DNA of 5,241 nt. It comes from Prevotellaceae bacterium UBA3646 (lineage in GTDB: Bacteria; Bacteroidota; Bacteroidia; Bacteroidales; Bacteroidaceae). The notes below the pieces were generated by a model that ran no database searches, had not been told where the DNA came from, and saw only the letters and a program-made list of their open reading frames with translations. The position numbers and the translations under genes are program-made. The DNA is taken from contig DFKL01000085.1 of NCBI GenBank assembly GCA_002373535.1, forward strand, positions 1-5,241, written 5' to 3'. This document shows, piece after piece, positions 1 to 5,241 of the stretch. Positions within the stretch are counted from its first letter, which is position 1. Each line of letters begins with the position of its first letter.

Positions 1-313
1 GCACATCGGCACGATAGCGCTTCTTGCTGTCGCGGTTATCGATAAGCGGATCGTTGAATGCGTCCACGTGACCGCTGGCTTTCCAAGTAGTCGGGTGCAT
101 GAAAATCGCAGCGTCTATACCTACGATATTGTCGTGCAGCAATACCATTGACTGCCACCAGTACTGCTTTATGTTGTTCTTCAGTTCGACGCCGTTCTGC
201 CCATAGTCGTAGACAGCGCCAAGGCCGTCATAGATATCACTTGAAGGAAAAACGAAGCCATACTCCTTGCAATGAGAGACGATTTTCCTGAAAACTTCTT
301 CCTGTTGTGCCAT
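1..313 (-). CDS. glyS: Glycyl-tRNA synthetase, N-terminal 104 residues (cut by window edge)
   Basis: This is the start of a single-chain, class II, homodimeric glycyl-tRNA synthetase, the cytoplasmic enzyme that charges tRNA-Gly with glycine using ATP. The translation opens MAQQEEVFRKIVSHCKEYGF. It then shows the family's N-terminal landmarks: SSDIYDGLGAVYDYGQNGVE (about residues 24-43), the KNNIKQYWWQ helix (45-54), and the motif 1 dimer-interface stretch with IVGIDAAIFMHPTTWKASGH (about 63-82), followed by VDAFNDPLIDNRDSKKRYRADV. This is the alpha2 (eukaryote/archaea-like) type and not the GlyQ/GlyS alpha2-beta2 type. It is the form expected in Bacteroidota. The ATG at 313-311 fits the usual N-terminus. 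Upstream on the minus strand lies AGGAAATCAAT, a weak A/G-rich element at best. The catalytic motifs 2 and 3 and the anticodon-binding domain lie beyond the left edge. The gene is divergent from rpoD. The identity is secure; only the symbol is a convention (glyS or glyQS). Confidence 0.95.
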   Translation of the reverse strand, partial: MAQQEEVFRKIVSHCKEYGFVFPSSDIYDGLGAVYDYGQNGVELKNNIKQYWWQSMVLLHDNIVGIDAAIFMHPTTWKASGHVDAFNDPLIDNRDSKKRYRADV

Positions 314-356
314 ATTGATTTCCTGATTTTTATTACCTTGTCCGTGTATATTTTAC

Positions 357-380
357 AATTGAGTGCATAAAAACTCAATT
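357..380 (-). promoter_or_regulatory. Stem-loop at the 5' end of the glyS leader
   Basis: A perfect 8-bp inverted repeat, AATTGAGT (357-364) and ACTCAATT (373-380), encloses an 8-nt loop. On the minus strand it falls at the very beginning of the predicted glyS transcript. It is A/T-rich and lacks a following T tract in either direction that would make it a convincing terminator. A 5' hairpin could protect the mRNA, or the repeat could be a protein-binding dyad on DNA; neither is shown. No T-box antiterminator sequence is visible in this leader. Confidence 0.4.
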
Positions 381-386
381 TGCCGA

Positions 387-417
387 CAAAGATAGCACTT
401 TAGCATCGAATTACAAC
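387..417 (-). promoter_or_regulatory. Bacteroidota-type sigma-A promoter for glyS
   Basis: On the minus strand a perfect -7 box TATCTTTG (394-387, consensus TAnnTTTG) is preceded, after exactly 19 bp, by GTTG (417-414), a three-of-four match to the -33 TTTG box. This arrangement is the known Bacteroidota housekeeping promoter. The predicted transcript would start near 380-384 and have a leader of about 70 nt before the glyS ATG. The match is seen directly; the activity and exact start site are inferred. Confidence 0.7.
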
Positions 418-462
418 GGCATTTGCTAAATAAATAAGGTGAATCAAAAAAAATAGCACCAT

Positions 463-470
463 TTATTTTG
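463..470 (+). promoter_or_regulatory. Possible -7 box for rpoD
   Basis: TTATTTTG matches the Bacteroidota -7 consensus TAnnTTTG at all defined positions except the second (T for A). It lies 53 bp upstream of the rpoD start codon, a plausible leader length. No TTTG or TTG is found about 19 bp further upstream, so the call is weak. Other nearby near-matches (TCAATTTG at 375-382, CCATTTTG at 509-516) are no better. The rest of the 314-523 gap is A/T-rich with no small gene that I can support. Confidence 0.3.
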
Positions 471-523
471 AACGTACGGAAAAAAAGCATAACTTCGTCG
501 ATCGTAAACCATTTTGCGCAGAA

Positions 524-1384
524 ATGAGACAGCTTAAAATCACAAAAAGCATCACCAGCCGTGACAGTCAGTCTTTGGACAAATACCTTCAGGAAATCGG
601 CCGCGAACAGCTTCTTACAGTCGAGGAAGAGGTAGAACTCAGCCAACGTATACGTCGCGGAGACCGCCGTGCCTTGGATACGCTGGTGCGCAGCAACCTA
701 CGATTTGTCGTGTCGGTAGCCAAGCAATACCAGAATCAGGGACTCAGTCTTCCGGACCTCATCAACGAGGGAAATATGGGACTGATAAAAGCTGCAGAGA
801 AATTCGATGAAACCCGTGGCTTTAAGTTTATCAGCTATGCAGTATGGTGGATCAGGCAGACAATACTTCAGGCTCTGGCCGAACAGAGCCGTATCGTGCG
901 GTTGCCGCTGAACCAAGTCAGTGCCGTAAACAAGATAAGCAAGGCCATAACCAAATTCGAGCAGGAGAACGAGCGAAAGCCAAGCCCGGAGGAACTTGCA
1001 GAAATGGTAAACGAGTTGCCTGAGAAGATAAATGACAGCCTGCGTGCCAGCGGACGCCACGTCAGCGTGGACGCACCATTCATCGAAGGCGAGGACAACA
1101 GCCTGCTTGACGTCATGGAAAACACCGATGCCCCCAGCGCAGACAACACGCTGATATACGAGTCGCTGCAGAAAGAAATATCAAGGGCACTGGACATCCT
1201 CAACGAGAGGGAGCGCGACATCATTGAGATGAGTTTCGGCATTGCACAGCCACAGATGACCCTGGAAGAGATAGGAGACAATTTCGGACTGACACGAGAG
1301 CGTGTAAGACAGATACGCGAAAAGGCCATAAGAAAACTGCGTAATGCAAACAAGACAAGCCTGCTAAGGCAATATCTGGGATAG
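524..1384 (+). CDS. rpoD: Primary sigma factor RpoD/SigA (Bacteroidota group 1 sigma-70)
   Basis: This is the housekeeping sigma subunit of RNA polymerase, 286 residues, which directs core enzyme to promoters of most genes. The domains are in canonical order. Region 1.2 is at about 14-50 (SLDKYLQEIGREQLLTVEEE). Region 2 is at about 52-125, with the core-binding helix LPDLINEGNMGLIKA (76-90) and the -10-recognising FISYAVWWIRQ (102-112). Region 3 is at about 125-205, starting with IVRLPLNQ. Region 4 is at about 215-280, with the helix-turn-helix LEEIGDNFGLTRERVRQIRE (247-266). Region 1.1 is absent, as is normal for the phylum, and the length matches the usual roughly 286-residue form. The start is chosen because MRQLKITKSIT is the typical N-terminus of these proteins; the bases before it (GCGCAGAA) hold no Shine-Dalgarno sequence. 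It is divergent from glyS, and its TAG abuts the stop codon of the convergent gene. Its product should recognise the TTTG/TAnnTTTG promoters seen in this window. No residue looks damaged. Confidence 0.97.
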   Translation: MRQLKITKSITSRDSQSLDKYLQEIGREQLLTVEEEVELSQRIRRGDRRALDTLVRSNLRFVVSVAKQYQNQGLSLPDLINEGNMGLIKAAEKFDETRGFKFISYAVWWIRQTILQALAEQSRIVRLPLNQVSAVNKISKAITKFEQENERKPSPEELAEMVNELPEKINDSLRASGRHVSVDAPFIEGEDNSLLDVMENTDAPSADNTLIYESLQKEISRALDILNERERDIIEMSFGIAQPQMTLEEIGDNFGLTRERVRQIREKAIRKLRNANKTSLLRQYLG

Positions 1385-2419
1385 TCAGCGCCTGAAAACG
1401 GGAAACCGGACGGGCATGGAATTTCCAGAAACAGACTCTGCCGTAAGCTCGACAGCGCTGGACCACAAGGCAGCATCATATACTTCAACATCAAAGGACG
1501 GTTCTGAAAGACCGTCCTTTCTGTCTTTCAATACCTGATGCATAGTATCCACGACACGGCGATCCATTATGTAATTCATCAGATTTTCTGCACCACACGC
1601 GCGTCCCTGGTCAATCAGTTCACGATACTCGCGTGTAATAAATCCCTCGACATACTCCTGAGCCTCATCACCCGTAAGGCTGACATGAAAAGCTTTTTTG
1701 CCGTTTCCATCCAACACTACCGTTGGAACGGGGTATTTTTGCAAAAATCCCAAAGTTCCGCATACCGTCTGCATACGATTATACGGACGTGGCGTAGAGA
1801 TATCGTAGTGCAACATCATCGACACACCTTGCCTGGTGCGTATAAGTGAAGTATTGGTATGATCACCAGGAATTGCAGAGGACACGGACACGAGGTAGTC
1901 CAGCGTATCGTCCTTGTCAAGCAACTGGCACATTGGTCCGAGGGCATGTGTAGGATACGGATTGCCTGCATGCCGACGCCCGTAACTGCGCATCCATCCC
2001 TCGGGAACAGTATGGGCATACGCCCCCTCGAGATGTTTGATTCTTCCAAGCATTCCCCGACGGACCATTTCACGCACCCCCAGATGCCATGTATCATAGC
2101 AACAGTTCTCCAGCATTATACAGTGCCGCTTAGTCCTGCATGCCACGTCTACCAGCCGATGACACTCAGCGACAGTCATTACGGCAGGCACCTCCAATGC
2201 CACATCCTTGCCACATTCCATCGCCATAGTAGCCATACGCAGGTGCCATTCCCACGGGGTACATATCCACACAAGATCTACATCGCCATCGCACACTACG
2301 TCACGCCAATCGGTATCCTTGTCACATTCATGTGTGACATTCACCGTAGGAATCTTCCTAAGCCTCTCCACCGTGGCCTTGCCACGCTGTCCCATGCCTA
2401 TGATGGCTATATCTAACAT
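1385..2419 (-). CDS. Gfo/Idh/MocA-family oxidoreductase, GH109-type (alpha-N-acetylgalactosaminidase-like), compact
   Basis: The 344-residue protein opens with a Rossmann fold: MLDIAIIGMGQRG, a GxGxxG NAD(P)-binding loop at residues 8-13, with an acidic D33 near the end of strand 2 that would favour NAD. It then carries stretches typical of GH109: TPWEWHLRMA (54-63), ALEVPAVMT (74-82), RHCIMLENCCYD (98-109), HLEGAYAHT (129-137), GNPYPTHALGP (152-162), STPRPYNRM (208-216), LGFLQKYPVP (223-232) and a C-terminus ending MPVRFPVFRR. GH109 enzymes remove sugars such as alpha-GalNAc through a transient NAD-dependent oxidation; applying that activity here is inference. Family members known to me are usually well over 400 residues and often carry a twin-arginine signal. 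This one has neither the length nor any signal peptide, so it is probably cytoplasmic. The ATG at 2419-2417 is chosen because the first Rossmann strand begins there; the longer in-frame opening to 2614 would run through the divergent promoter region. A sugar dehydrogenase role is an alternative. Confidence 0.85.
   Translation of the reverse strand: MLDIAIIGMGQRGKATVERLRKIPTVNVTHECDKDTDWRDVVCDGDVDLVWICTPWEWHLRMATMAMECGKDVALEVPAVMTVAECHRLVDVACRTKRHCIMLENCCYDTWHLGVREMVRRGMLGRIKHLEGAYAHTVPEGWMRSYGRRHAGNPYPTHALGPMCQLLDKDDTLDYLVSVSSAIPGDHTNTSLIRTRQGVSMMLHYDISTPRPYNRMQTVCGTLGFLQKYPVPTVVLDGNGKKAFHVSLTGDEAQEYVEGFITREYRELIDQGRACGAENLMNYIMDRRVVDTMHQVLKDRKDGLSEPSFDVEVYDAALWSSAVELTAESVSGNSMPVRFPVFRR
1493..1520. 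terminator. Perfect 10-bp hairpin, possible rpoD terminator inside the convergent gene
   Basis: AAAGGACGGT (1493-1502) and ACCGTCCTTT (1511-1520) form a perfect inverted repeat around an 8-nt loop. On the plus strand it lies 108 bp after the rpoD stop. It has an A run before the GC core and a T-containing stretch after it (CCTTTCTGTCTTTC), which is terminator-like but has a poor U tract. It sits within the coding part of the GH109-like gene, around residues 300-309. There is no other strong stem near the rpoD end. The structure is certain; its role as a terminator is inferred. Confidence 0.4.
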
Positions 2420-2423
2420 ACCA

Positions 2424-2431
2424 CAAAGATA
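2424..2431 (-). promoter_or_regulatory. -7 box of the GH109-like gene, close to its start codon
   Basis: On the minus strand TATCTTTG (2431-2424) is a perfect TAnnTTTG box only 4 bp before the ATG. Transcription would begin at or within a few bases of the start codon, so the mRNA would be leaderless or nearly so. No TTTG/TTG box is found at the usual 19-21 bp upstream. Two copies of ACAAATAA occupy that region instead. The box is an exact match; its use is inferred. Confidence 0.45.
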
Positions 2432-2442
2432 CGTTTTCTTTT

Positions 2443-2459
2443 TTATTTGTGTTATTTGT
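2443..2459. repeat. Two direct TTATTTGT repeats, 9-bp period
   Basis: TTATTTGT occurs at 2443-2450 and again at 2452-2459, separated by one base. Relative to the leftward -7 box the pair lies roughly 12-28 bp upstream, where the -33 element would be expected. It may be a binding site for a regulator, or simple A/T-rich chance similarity. Confidence 0.35.
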
Positions 2460-2470
2460 CCCTCCATTTT

Positions 2471-2501
2471 TTTGTCATTCGGCCTGAAAATGCTAAATTT
2501 G
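2471..2501 (+). promoter_or_regulatory. Consensus Bacteroidota promoter for the TPR-like/DUF3575 operon
   Basis: A -33 box TTTG (2471-2474) is followed after exactly 19 bp by a perfect -7 box TAAATTTG (2494-2501). Box sequence and spacing both match the phylum's sigma-A promoter. Transcription should start near 2505, giving a leader of about 60 nt before the ATG at 2569. This is the best promoter in the window. Confidence 0.75.
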
Positions 2502-2511
2502 CGTGCGCAAA
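2498..2511. promoter_or_regulatory. Palindrome over the predicted transcription start
   Basis: TTTGCG (2498-2503) and CGCAAA (2506-2511) form a perfect inverted repeat with a 2-bp spacer. It overlaps the last four bases of the -7 box and spans the expected start site. A site in this place could act as an operator for a dimeric repressor. No regulator gene is present in the window to pair with it, so function is speculative. Confidence 0.35.
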
Positions 2512-2568
2512 ATAAAAAAAATGTCTTTGTCCCCAAAACATGACTGACTGCTGAGAAACTTGTATTGT

Positions 2569-4158
2569 ATGAGACATACGGGCAGACTTTTTTTCCTGGC
2601 ATTACTATTGTCATGCTATGAACCTGGCATATTTGCCCAGTTTCAGGGTACTACATGGGAACAGCGCCTGGGGACTGGCAGGGACAGTGCCGAAGCCCGC
2701 AAACTGTACATAGAGCTTTTCAATGACTTCATCACTCCCAAGCGCGAATACAACGACAGCACATACATGATGTGGCGCAGGATGATGGACCGCGCGCCGT
2801 ACCTGGACTACTATTTCTACAGTTCCGGCTGGATGGAATCCTTCCTGATACCTCTGATCCACAACCAAGGCGACCGTGCCGTACAACTGATGTACTTCCA
2901 GGATCTCATGGAAACAGAGGACAGGCTGATATGGGACAGGAAGAGGCTCAACTCCCTGCGAATGCTGACTAACCTGAAGAACGAGCAGAGCGAGGGCGAC
3001 GCAATGGTAAACAAAGCACATTACTACTACAGCATAGGAAAACGATACTTCAGCGGAACACCTGCATACAATCCAGACTCTGCCTACCTGTACTACAGGA
3101 GAGCCTTTGAGAAGGTACGTGAGGCCGGTGACGTAAAAGGCAGTGAAATTATCGGTATCTACCTATGGGAGAACTTCGATACAAGCTACTCCCTGTTCAA
3201 GAGCAACCAGGAGAAATACCAAGAGCAGTTCCTGGAAGACTACCTGGACTGCATATCGTCCTGCGACAAGATGCTTATGCCTGCCTACGACGAACCTGAC
3301 AGCGCCATACAACAACAGTTGCTCGGCAAATACTGGCACTACCGCGACACGATACAGAAAGTATTCAGGTCCAGTGGTGCAGCAGCCCCGGAACGCCTTG
3401 ACGACTTCTACGGGAAACGCCTTGAAGCACACCGCAAGGATACCGCATACCTGAACAAGGCAATCCATCTGATGAGTGAAAACGGTGCGACCGATATCGA
3501 AGCCTACTTTGCCTACTGCGATGCAAGCAACATTCTGCAACCGACATACGAGAACTGCATAGGATGTGCCATATCATCCAGACGAGACGGAATGCATGAT
3601 GAAATGGTCAGATATTTCCTACAGGCCAAGGATCTGGCCGACAACGACCTGCAAAAGGCCCTGGTGGCCTATCAGATTGGCCTAGCGACCAACATAGCAC
3701 GGCCAAAGAACCCTGAGACAAACAAAAACTATGCAATAGGAACGCCAGAGTATATGCGGTGGCAAAAGTCTGCCCTGATGGCCGAGGCGAACCTGAAGCA
3801 GGTCCTGGAGCTCGAACCGGCACTGACTAAAAGCGGAAGCGTAGCCTTGCGACAAGTTCCTGCCCATGCCGCATACCAGATAGCCCTGGCAGAATACCGT
3901 ATGAGTCAGTCAAGCCAGGACTGCGACGAAGCAATAAGATACGTGCGAATGGCTATGCAGAAACAGCCCACGCTGTACAACCGCAATGCCCAGGACATGA
4001 TCACCAACATCACAAACTCCCGCAATGGTTACATACACAACGAGAACATACGCAGGCGCAACAACAACCAACAGGTAAACCAGCAGCGAAATGCCGAGTA
4101 TAACGAATACCTGAGACGCAAGAAAGCCGAAGAGGAATTCTGGAACAAGAAAAGATGA
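2569..4158 (+). CDS. Exported helical TPR-like protein of Bacteroidota, function unknown
   Basis: The 529-residue protein begins with a signal sequence, MRHTGRLFFLALLLSCYEPG. Two outcomes are possible: lipidation at C16 (lipobox-like LLSC) or signal peptidase I cleavage near FA|Q at residue 23. The mature part is predominantly helical with TPR-like segments: around 41-56 (AEARKLYIELFNDF), around 150-186 (HYYYSIGKRYF ... DSAYLYYRRAFEKV), 346-375, 402-416 (LMAEANLKQVLELEP) and 432-470 (AAYQIALAEYRMSQ, CDEAIRYVRMAMQKQPTLYN). The layout recalls a TPR family common in Bacteroidetes that opens QYQGxTWxxR and is poorly characterised; this is from memory, not a search. The tail (about 495-529) is rich in Asn, Gln and charged residues (NNNQQVNQQRN, then a K/E/R helix). 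The ATG at 2569 is preferred; an in-frame TTG lies three codons earlier. It is first in an operon behind a consensus promoter and overlaps the next gene by four bases. It may be a periplasmic or outer-membrane scaffold. Confidence 0.75.
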   Translation: MRHTGRLFFLALLLSCYEPGIFAQFQGTTWEQRLGTGRDSAEARKLYIELFNDFITPKREYNDSTYMMWRRMMDRAPYLDYYFYSSGWMESFLIPLIHNQGDRAVQLMYFQDLMETEDRLIWDRKRLNSLRMLTNLKNEQSEGDAMVNKAHYYYSIGKRYFSGTPAYNPDSAYLYYRRAFEKVREAGDVKGSEIIGIYLWENFDTSYSLFKSNQEKYQEQFLEDYLDCISSCDKMLMPAYDEPDSAIQQQLLGKYWHYRDTIQKVFRSSGAAAPERLDDFYGKRLEAHRKDTAYLNKAIHLMSENGATDIEAYFAYCDASNILQPTYENCIGCAISSRRDGMHDEMVRYFLQAKDLADNDLQKALVAYQIGLATNIARPKNPETNKNYAIGTPEYMRWQKSALMAEANLKQVLELEPALTKSGSVALRQVPAHAAYQIALAEYRMSQSSQDCDEAIRYVRMAMQKQPTLYNRNAQDMITNITNSRNGYIHNENIRRRNNNQQVNQQRNAEYNEYLRRKKAEEEFWNKKR

Positions 4159-5241
4159 CTGGAAAGTTCTGCACATACACACTTACGGCCATCATACTCA
4201 TGTTCGCCGTGACGCTTAAGGGTGGTGCCCAGACCGCTGATACCGACAAGCAGCGCAGCACGCTCACCGCAGAAGCAGAAGCATACTATGTGAGCCTGAT
4301 TCCCAGGAAAGACACGACCTATACTGCCATGGCTCTAAGAGGGCACAAGAACAGCTTCATAAAACGCTGGAGCATCCATACCAACATGGTTGACTGGCTG
4401 CTGACCCTACCTAACATAGGATTGGAATTTGACCTGAGCGGAAACACACGCACACACTGGAGTATTGCCGTATCCGGCCGTATCAATCCCAAGACAAACC
4501 ACTCGTTCTCACCCAAATTTGTATTCAACGTCAACAGCGTACGTGGCGAAGTGCGCAAATACTGGCGTACCGGCAAATACGGAAAGAAAGTCTACTACCA
4601 CGACGAGTACGTAAAACTGGTGACAGACCGCAATAATCCTGCATACAACGGAGACTCACTGCGTGGAAGACTGTACAACTGGAGGCACAAGATGAGACGC
4701 AACGTATTCAGCGGACGAACGATCGAGAATCCCCGCAACTGGCGTGCATACTACCTGAGTGCATGGGTTGCATACAACCAATGGGCAATAAACATATCCG
4801 GAAGCGGCAATCAGGGACGCGGCGTGGCTGCCGGTGCCGGTTTCGGCTATAGCATACCACTGCTCCCACAGCGATTTCCGCGTGAAGGCAGTCTGGACCT
4901 TGACCTGGGAGTAAGCATCGGATGGATGGTTGCAAAATATGACAAATTCAAGTATGACGAATACTCCGGATGCTATGTCAAGATACCGGAAAGCAGTCAT
5001 GAGAGCTGGAGTATCATCCCCTACCCTATAGTCCAAGACCTGCACATTGGTCTGGTATGGCGTTTCCGTAGTATCAAGAACAAGGTAGACCTGTCCCTGG
5101 TGGACGATTACGCAAAGAAAATTGACGATTTCAAGGAACGACAGCGTAACGAGGCATGGGTACGCGACAGCATACTGCTGCTTAACGGCAGGATCCGAGA
5201 GGAGCAGGAAAAACGCAAGGCACATGAGGCTGACAGCACGG
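4155..5241 (+). CDS. DUF3575-like outer-membrane protein, 3' end beyond window
   Basis: The reading frame starts at an ATG that overlaps the preceding stop (ATGA, 4155-4158) and stays open to the window edge for 362 codons. A signal peptide is clear: MTGKFCTYTLTAIILMFAVT followed by LKGGAQ, with likely cleavage after GGA or nearby. Residues about 72-136 (SIHTNMVDWLLTLPNIGLEF, HWSIAVSGRIN, NVNSVRGEVRKYWR) and 198-260 (AYYLSAWVAYNQW, GRGVAAGAGFGYSIPL, GSLDLDLGVSIGWMVAKYD) resemble DUF3575, a Bacteroidetes family of beta-strand-rich, probably outer-membrane proteins. Alternating hydrophobic strands and aromatic residues support a barrel. About 60 extra, charged residues (138-197) sit between the two halves. 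After the domain, from about 311, a charged helical segment (DDYAKKIDDFKERQRN, RIREEQEKRKAHEAD) begins and is cut off. Coupling to the TPR-like gene suggests joint work in the envelope. DUF3575 genes often neighbour fimbrillin loci, but no fimbrial gene is visible here. The family assignment is by motif recall. Confidence 0.75.
   Translation, partial: MTGKFCTYTLTAIILMFAVTLKGGAQTADTDKQRSTLTAEAEAYYVSLIPRKDTTYTAMALRGHKNSFIKRWSIHTNMVDWLLTLPNIGLEFDLSGNTRTHWSIAVSGRINPKTNHSFSPKFVFNVNSVRGEVRKYWRTGKYGKKVYYHDEYVKLVTDRNNPAYNGDSLRGRLYNWRHKMRRNVFSGRTIENPRNWRAYYLSAWVAYNQWAINISGSGNQGRGVAAGAGFGYSIPLLPQRFPREGSLDLDLGVSIGWMVAKYDKFKYDEYSGCYVKIPESSHESWSIIPYPIVQDLHIGLVWRFRSIKNKVDLSLVDDYAKKIDDFKERQRNEAWVRDSILLLNGRIREEQEKRKAHEADST

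Noticed and set aside
181..378. 65-codon minus-strand frame overlapping the glyS start
   Set aside because: It lies out of frame over the conserved glyS N-terminal codons and has no support of its own.
314..386. T-box riboswitch in the glyS leader
   Set aside because: The leader of about 70 nt is too short and has no T-box consensus or specifier loop; only a small 8-bp hairpin is seen.
427..437. TAAATAAATAA tandem stretch upstream of rpoD
   Set aside because: Too short and A/T-simple to call a functional repeat; it is typical of A/T-rich intergenic DNA in this phylum.
353..646. 97-codon minus-strand frame spanning the glyS/rpoD intergenic region
   Set aside because: Mostly overlaps the conserved rpoD N-terminus and the glyS promoter; Cys/Phe-rich translation with no recognisable family.
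868..1494. 208-codon open frame on the minus strand opposite rpoD
   Set aside because: It lies antisense to a fully intact rpoD, has biased low-complexity Ser/Leu/Arg composition and matches no family; it is a shadow of the rpoD frame.
1859..2416. 185-codon open frame on the plus strand opposite the GH109-like gene
   Set aside because: His/Pro/Thr-rich translation without recognisable domains, fully antisense to a conserved coding region.
2560..2568. TTG start three codons upstream of the ATG of the TPR-like gene
   Set aside because: The ATG at 2569 gives a normal signal peptide, MRHTGRLFFL, and no Shine-Dalgarno sequence favours the TTG.
2420..2614. N-terminal extension of the GH109-like protein to an ATG at 2614 or 2467 (minus)
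   Set aside because: The extra residues have no family similarity, would cross the divergent promoter and the signal-peptide codons of the opposite gene, and the Rossmann fold begins exactly at the ATG at 2419.
4656..5225. 189-codon open frame on the minus strand near the right edge
   Set aside because: It is antisense to the DUF3575-like gene, which has a signal peptide, translational coupling and domain-like strands; the antisense frame has none of these.

Overview
The window looks like chromosomal DNA from a member of the Bacteroidota, most likely order Bacteroidales (Prevotella/Bacteroides/Muribaculaceae-like). Three things point there: a 286-residue primary sigma factor without region 1.1 that starts MRQLKITKSIT; a single-chain (alpha2) glycyl-tRNA synthetase; and promoters of the form TTTG/TTG, 19 bp, TAnnTTTG, with no convincing Shine-Dalgarno sequences. 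The genus cannot be fixed from the sequence alone.

Layout. Positions 1-313 (minus) hold the first 104 codons of glyS. A 210-bp divergent intergenic region (314-523) follows, carrying a well-formed glyS promoter and a leader hairpin. Positions 524-1384 (plus) are rpoD. It converges on a Gfo/Idh/MocA oxidoreductase of the GH109 type (1385-2419, minus), and the two stop codons abut with no base between them. A second divergent region (2420-2568) carries a consensus promoter for the rightward genes and a bare -7 box close to the start codon of the leftward gene. Positions 2569-4158 (plus) encode an exported helical, TPR-like protein. Its stop codon overlaps the start of a DUF3575-like outer-membrane protein (4155 to the window end, incomplete).

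How the parts fit. The left half is housekeeping: translation (glyS) and transcription initiation (rpoD, whose product should read the promoters seen here). The GH109-like gene stands alone, is compact, has no export signal, and probably encodes a cytoplasmic NAD-dependent sugar enzyme. The right end begins a cell-envelope operon of two translationally coupled exported proteins. DUF3575 proteins often occur in Bacteroidales fimbria/surface loci, so the genes beyond the right edge would be informative. I found no RNA gene, CRISPR array, insertion sequence or clear new defence or mobile system. The more interesting items are the zero-spacing convergent pair with a 10-bp perfect hairpin inside the opposing gene, the reduced GH109-like enzyme, and the uncharacterised TPR/DUF3575 envelope pair.
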